A stretch of DNA of 16,321 nucleotides from an uncultured bacterium (GTDB taxonomy: Bacteria; Bacillota_I; Bacilli_A; RF39; UBA660): contig CASEKZ010000020.1 of the NCBI GenBank assembly GCA_949288625.1, positions 1 to 16,321 of the forward strand. The letters run 5' to 3'. The notes under the pieces are model-generated. The model saw nothing but the letters and a program-made list of their open reading frames with translations. It had not been told where the DNA came from and did not search any database. The position numbers and the translations under genes are program-made. Shown piece by piece: positions 12,709 to 16,321 of the stretch. Position 1 is the first letter of the stretch; each line of letters begins with the position of its first letter.

Positions 12709-13437
12709 ATTTATAGTTTCACTAACAGCCATGTTATAAAGTACCTTTACTTCTTTTGGAGTAAGTTTTCTTTTTTCTCCACTTTTTAAACTCCCTAAAG
12801 TAAGAAAACCAAAAGCTTCCCTTTTTAATTTGATAACTTCATGACCAATATACTTTATTAATCTTTTAACCTCGTGATTAACGCCATCATGAATGGTTAT
12901 TTCAAGGATTGACGTCATCTTTTTTTTATCTATTCTTTTTAATTTAACACGACTTGGATAAATAACTTTATCATCAAGTTTTACCCCAACTTTAAGCTTT
13001 TTCACTTCATTTGGAGTAACAATTCCTTTTACCTTAACGACATAAAGCTTATCAATTTTACTCTTAGGGTGCATCATAAGATTAGCAAATTCACCATCAT
13101 TAGTTAACAAAAGAAGTCCCGTTGTATCATAATCTAACCTTCCTACTGGATAAATTCTTTTTCCAACGTCATCAAAAAAGTCTAAAACGGTTTTACGTCC
13201 TTTATCATCTTTAGTGGTAGTTACAACACCCCTTGGTTTATAAAATAAATAATACTCTTTTTCCTGATACTCAATTAATTTACCTTCTATTAATATTTGA
13301 TCACCGAAAGAAGCTTTAGTGCCTAGTTCACATACTTTTTTACCATTTACGAAAACCTTGCCTTGTTTTATTAACTCTTCTGCCTTTCTTCTTGAACAGT
13401 AACCAGCTTCTGCAATTATCTTTTGTAGTCTTTCCAT
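12694..13437 (-). CDS. rluB: RluB-type 23S rRNA pseudouridine synthase
   Basis: Converts a uridine of 23S rRNA into pseudouridine, probably at the RluB site; the exact target is inferred. 247 residues. An N-terminal S4 RNA-binding domain (MERLQKIIAEAGYCSRRKAEELI to about 60) is followed by the RsuA/RluB synthase domain with the catalytic motif GRLDYDTTGLLLLTNDGE at about 99-116 (the Asp after GRL) and the C-terminal part with LKREAFGFL. The usual GRNRQVRRM segment is altered to HDGVNHEVKRL, which is uncommon in the family. The ATG at 13437 has AAGGTG before it, inside the last codons of pcrA; the genes are separated by 3 bases, so translation is probably coupled. RsuA and RluE-like members are less likely, given the length and motif order. 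Confidence 0.9.
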   Translation of the reverse strand: MERLQKIIAEAGYCSRRKAEELIKQGKVFVNGKKVCELGTKASFGDQILIEGKLIEYQEKEYYLFYKPRGVVTTTKDDKGRKTVLDFFDDVGKRIYPVGRLDYDTTGLLLLTNDGEFANLMMHPKSKIDKLYVVKVKGIVTPNEVKKLKVGVKLDDKVIYPSRVKLKRIDKKKMTSILEITIHDGVNHEVKRLIKYIGHEVIKLKREAFGFLTLGSLKSGEKRKLTPKEVKVLYNMAVSETINKKKN

Positions 13438-13440
13438 TAT

Positions 13441-15522
13441 CTACACCTTCTTTATACTCTTATGATTTTTCATTAGTTTTTTAATACCACCTTTTTTAAA
13501 AGCAATCGTTGCAATAGATTTATCAACGTTTACAACAACGCCTGGTCCGTACGTGTCATGAACAACGTTATCACCGGTTTTTAAACCATTATCTTCATTA
13601 AACATTTCCGTTTTATCTAACTTATTTAAAACGCTTTTGCTTTCCGGTAAATCAATATACTTTTTATCAATTTCTCCTATAAACCTACTTGGCATGTTAA
13701 CGCTTGTTCTACCATAAAGCATTCTTTTAAAAGCATTTACTAAGTAAAGTTTTTTCTTAGCACGGGTTATTGCAACATAACAAAGTCTTCGCTCCTCTTC
13801 TAAGCCACCTTCTTCAAAAGAGTTAATGTGCGGAAAAATATTTTCTTCCATCCCAATTACGAAAACATAACTAAATTCAAGCCCCTTAACAGCATGCATC
13901 GTCATTAAAGTAACCTTAGGAAAATTATCGTTTTTTTCATCATTAACGTCACTTACCAGACTTACCTCATTTAAAAAATCTTCAAGCGATGCAATACCAC
14001 TTTCTTCTTCAAACGTTTTGGTAATAGATTTAAATTCCTCTAGGTTTTCTAATCTTATATCAGCCTCTAGTGTGTGTTCAGATTCTAAGTCGCTTTTAAT
14101 CCCTGATTTATCAAGCACCATATCGATGGTTTCCGTTAATGATAGTGACTCACTTTGCTTTTTCATGTCTAAAATAAGCTTTTTAAACTCAAGCTCTTTA
14201 CCCTTTTCAATAACATCAAACATAGACGTTTCATTTAATACGGCATCCATGCTTAAATTATCAATTGACTTAGGACCAATACCTCTTTTTGGATAATTTA
14301 TAATACGCTCTAAAGAAACGTCGTCCTTAGGATTATAAATGAGTTTTAAATACGCAAGTAAATCCTTAATTTCTTTTCTTGAATAAAAAGCATATGCTCC
14401 AACTATTTTATATGGTATGCTACTATTTAAGAAACCTTCTTCGATTGCTCTTGACTGAGCGTTAGTTCTATAAAGTACCGCTATTTCATCTAAACTTACA
14501 CCATCATTATTTAATTTTCTAACTTCTTTTGTAACATAAGACGCTTCATCTTTTTCATCAAGTGCCCTTACGTACTTTATTTTTTCTCCCTCTTCATTTT
14601 CAGTCCATAGACTCTTATCTTTTTTTTGTACGTTATTTTTAATTACACTATTCGCAGCATTTAAAATTGTTTTAGTAGAACGATAATTTTGCTCAAGTAA
14701 AATTACCTTAGCATCTTTATAATCCTTTTCAAAATTAAGAATGTTTTTAAAGTTTGCGCCCCTAAAACTATATATGGATTGAGCATCATCGCCGACCACA
14801 CATATGTTTTTATATTTTATACTTAACATTTTAGAAAATATATACTGTACTTCATTAGTGTCCTGATATTCATCAATAAAAATATATTTAAACAACTCTT
14901 GATATTGTTGTAACACATCCGGGTGTTTATTAAATAATTCAATAGGTTTAACAAGCAAGTCATCAAAATCTAAAGAATTATTTCTTAAAAGTGTCTCTTG
15001 ATACTTCTTATAAACTTTATAAATAATATCGCTTACCTCATCATTGACTAATGACTTATATTTATCAGGCATTACCATTTCGTTTTTACAAGAACTAATT
15101 TTATTTTTTATAAATTTTGGATTATACCTTTTTGAATCAATGTTTAAATCTTTTAATATTTTTTTAATAACAATAAGAGAATCATCACTATCTAAAATAG
15201 TAAAATTCCTATCATAACCTAAAAGATCATGATTTTCTTTTATTATTCTAAGTCCAAAAGAGTGAAACGTTGATATTTGAATGCTATATCCTACGCTTCC
15301 AACTTCTTTTATAATACGATCCTTCATCTCTTTTGCAGCCTTATTAGTAAAAGTTATAGCTACTATGTTTTTAGGATTAACCCCTCTTTCTTTAATTAAA
15401 TAAGCAACTCTAGCCGTTAAAACGCTAGTCTTACCAGAACCTGCACCCGCAAGAATTAAAAGCGGCCCATCACCATATAAAACAGCTTCTTTTTGTCTAT
15501 CATTTAAATAATCTAAATTCAT
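13441..15522 (-). CDS. pcrA: PcrA/UvrD superfamily 1 DNA helicase
   Basis: ATP-driven 3'-5' helicase that acts in DNA repair, removal of RecA filaments and plasmid replication. 693 residues, slightly shorter than usual PcrA (about 720-740). Motifs in order: the Q motif LNDRQKEAV; Walker A AGAGSGKT near 25-32; motif Ia AITFTNKAAKEMKDR; motif II DEYQDTN; motif III GDDAQSIYSFRGA; motif IV LEQNYRST; motif V TMHAVKGLEF; and motif VI ERRLCYVAITRAKKKLYL. A Tudor-like C-terminal domain (GDNVVHDTYGPGVVVNV onward) contacts RNA polymerase in PcrA. The ATG at 15522 has GAGGTAAT before it. A TGGTAAAAT extended -10 lies about 35 bases upstream, with a weak -35. It is followed by rluB in the same transcript. 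Confidence 0.97.
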   Translation of the reverse strand: MNLDYLNDRQKEAVLYGDGPLLILAGAGSGKTSVLTARVAYLIKERGVNPKNIVAITFTNKAAKEMKDRIIKEVGSVGYSIQISTFHSFGLRIIKENHDLLGYDRNFTILDSDDSLIVIKKILKDLNIDSKRYNPKFIKNKISSCKNEMVMPDKYKSLVNDEVSDIIYKVYKKYQETLLRNNSLDFDDLLVKPIELFNKHPDVLQQYQELFKYIFIDEYQDTNEVQYIFSKMLSIKYKNICVVGDDAQSIYSFRGANFKNILNFEKDYKDAKVILLEQNYRSTKTILNAANSVIKNNVQKKDKSLWTENEEGEKIKYVRALDEKDEASYVTKEVRKLNNDGVSLDEIAVLYRTNAQSRAIEEGFLNSSIPYKIVGAYAFYSRKEIKDLLAYLKLIYNPKDDVSLERIINYPKRGIGPKSIDNLSMDAVLNETSMFDVIEKGKELEFKKLILDMKKQSESLSLTETIDMVLDKSGIKSDLESEHTLEADIRLENLEEFKSITKTFEEESGIASLEDFLNEVSLVSDVNDEKNDNFPKVTLMTMHAVKGLEFSYVFVIGMEENIFPHINSFEEGGLEEERRLCYVAITRAKKKLYLVNAFKRMLYGRTSVNMPSRFIGEIDKKYIDLPESKSVLNKLDKTEMFNEDNGLKTGDNVVHDTYGPGVVVNVDKSIATIAFKKGGIKKLMKNHKSIKKV

Positions 15523-15635
15523 AGTTATTACCTCTTTTTCACCATTTTATTTTACCATATATGAAAAATAAAAAATATATGCAAAACTAAATTTTACATA
15601 TATTTAATAATTTATTTTTTTATCTTCAATATTAA

Positions 15636-15740
15636 TTAGTCCAAAAGAAGAATAATCTTTAGATTCTTGTCTTCATCTTCTACAAACACATAAAACATAT
15701 TTATATTTTCATATAATAAAATCCTTGCTTTACCGTAAAA
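15636..15740 (-). pseudogene. Possible gene remnant or unannotated small peptide
   Basis: On the minus strand, an open frame of 34 codons between stops, ending in TAA at 15636, with an internal ATG at 15698. The translation looks protein-like: YGKARILLYEN, then FYVFVEDEDKN, then LKIILLLD, with alternating hydrophobic residues and an acidic turn, as in a beta hairpin. There is no standard start with a ribosome site for the full frame; the ATG would give only 20 residues. It may be the end of a decayed gene or a chance frame. I do not recognise a family. Confidence 0.25.
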
Positions 15741-15778
15741 TTAAACCTTCTCAAAGTTTTATATTATGCAAAATTAAA

Positions 15779-15806
15779 AACACTTAAGCAATAAACTTAA
15801 GTTGTT
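15779..15806 (-). terminator. Terminator of the VanW-domain gene
   Basis: ACTTAAG (15782-15788) pairs with CTTAAGT (15796-15802), loop of 7. The stem is extended by AAC (15779-15781) pairing with GTT (15804-15806) past a one-base bulge. On the minus strand TTTTTAATTTT follows. It lies 12 bases after the stop. Confidence 0.65.
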
Positions 15807-15818
15807 TTAATTAATCAC

Positions 15819-16321
15819 CTACTGCATTGTCTTATAAACACTTCTTCCTAAATAATTTGTTTCTATTACCTTACCATTTTCTATTGTTTTTAAGTAAGAT
15901 AAATAAGCACCATTTGAGTATACTGAGTAAGGTTCAAACGTTTTTCCACCTAGTGCCGCATCATTAGTCCATATATCAACCGTTAAATAATTACCATTTA
16001 CATAAGATGTTATATAAATTGGATAATTATAATTATTTTTAAATTTATAGTCGGTTGTAGTTGAATATACCGTTGCATCAAGTCCTTTTGGAACATAATT
16101 AGGTGCAAAAGTATGATTTCTTCTTGCAACCGTTTGTAATCCCGCTTTTAACTGTGCCATGTATAAAGTTGATGCGAGCTGACATACGCCGCCACCATTA
16201 GCAGTTGAAACCTCACTATTTAAATATATAGGCGCAGGTAAATACCCGTTTGATGCGCCGTAAGGTCCCACTACCTTAAGATATGAAAATGTTTCACCTG
16301 GCATAATGATGGTGTTGTTTA
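15819..16321 (-). CDS. VanW-domain protein, C-terminal part (runs off the right edge)
   Basis: The frame is open to the window end; residues before the first Met in view (at 16304) read NNTIIM and fit the same domain, so the real start is further right. About 167 residues are visible. VanW-domain landmarks are PGETFSY, YLPAPIYLNSEV, the core GGGVCQLASTLYMAQLKAGL, then RRNHTFAPNYVPKGLDATV and DYKFKNNYNYPIYI, and a C-terminal extension of about 50 residues with YLSYLKTIENGKVI. Proteins with this domain are usually cell-wall-linked, often with an N-terminal membrane anchor and sometimes with peptidoglycan-binding or L,D-transpeptidase-like domains; the role is not settled. The name comes from vancomycin-resistance clusters, but this alone does not imply resistance. 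The gene ends with TAG and a hairpin terminator. Confidence 0.88.
   Translation of the reverse strand, partial: NNTIIMPGETFSYLKVVGPYGASNGYLPAPIYLNSEVSTANGGGVCQLASTLYMAQLKAGLQTVARRNHTFAPNYVPKGLDATVYSTTTDYKFKNNYNYPIYITSYVNGNYLTVDIWTNDAALGGKTFEPYSVYSNGAYLSYLKTIENGKVIETNYLGRSVYKTMQ

Larger units (their letters stand above)
15523..15818. other. Intergenic spacer between the VanW-domain gene and pcrA
   Basis: 296 bases without a recognised intact gene. It holds the VanW terminator at the right end, a possible gene relic in the middle, and the likely pcrA promoter at the left end. I see no RNA gene, riboswitch or mobile-element end. Confidence 0.6.

Noticed and set aside
15819..16321. Vancomycin-resistance gene cluster
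   Set aside because: Only the VanW-type domain is present; no vanH, vanA/B-type ligase or vanX is seen, and the domain is common in ordinary Bacillota wall proteins.

Overview
The window is AT-rich DNA (roughly 70% A+T by eye) from an endospore-forming Bacillota. SpoIVA, a SpoVIF-like protein, an alpha/beta-type small acid-soluble spore protein, YunB and YutD together point to the class Bacilli, perhaps one of its gut or host-associated low-GC lineages; the genus cannot be named from the sequence. TGG encodes Trp (for example in SpoIVA and NrnA) and TGA ends the 92-residue gene at 6037-6315, so the code looks standard. Most other stops are TAA, with some TAG.

All genes except one lie on the minus strand, so transcription runs from right to left. 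From the right edge: a VanW-domain protein cut by the window end (15819-16321), with its terminator; a roughly 300-base spacer that may hold a gene relic; pcrA-rluB, translationally coupled; and the only plus-strand gene, a one-cluster ferredoxin, which converges on rluB through a shared terminator. A 20-bp tandem repeat sits between the divergent ferredoxin and tail-anchored protein genes. Next come a tail-anchored protein of unknown function, yunB, yutD, a DUF1292-like protein and a Pro/Glu/Asn-rich protein. These are followed by a single-gene SASP unit, ackA-nrnA, a small gene with MYG1, engB, der, spoVIF, spoIVA, a Cys-containing 134-residue protein, and the N-terminal part of a glycosyltransferase at the left edge.

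The region mixes housekeeping and sporulation functions. Housekeeping covers ribosome assembly (Der, EngB, RluB), DNA repair (PcrA), acetate metabolism (AckA), nanoRNA/pAp and nuclease-like hydrolases (NrnA, MYG1) and electron transfer (ferredoxin). Sporulation covers coat basement assembly (SpoIVA, SpoVIF), spore DNA protection (SASP) and YunB.

Promoters fitting the expected sigma factors can be read by eye: sigma-E-like before spoIVA and yunB, sigma-K-like before spoVIF, sigma-G-like before the SASP gene, and sigma-A-like before several housekeeping genes. The genome is compact: several intrinsic terminators use the end of the coding sequence or the stop codon as part of the hairpin. I see no tRNA, rRNA, CRISPR array, insertion sequence or obvious prophage. 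I see no clearly new multi-gene system; the best candidates for undescribed biology are the uncharacterised small proteins and the yunB-yutD neighbourhood.
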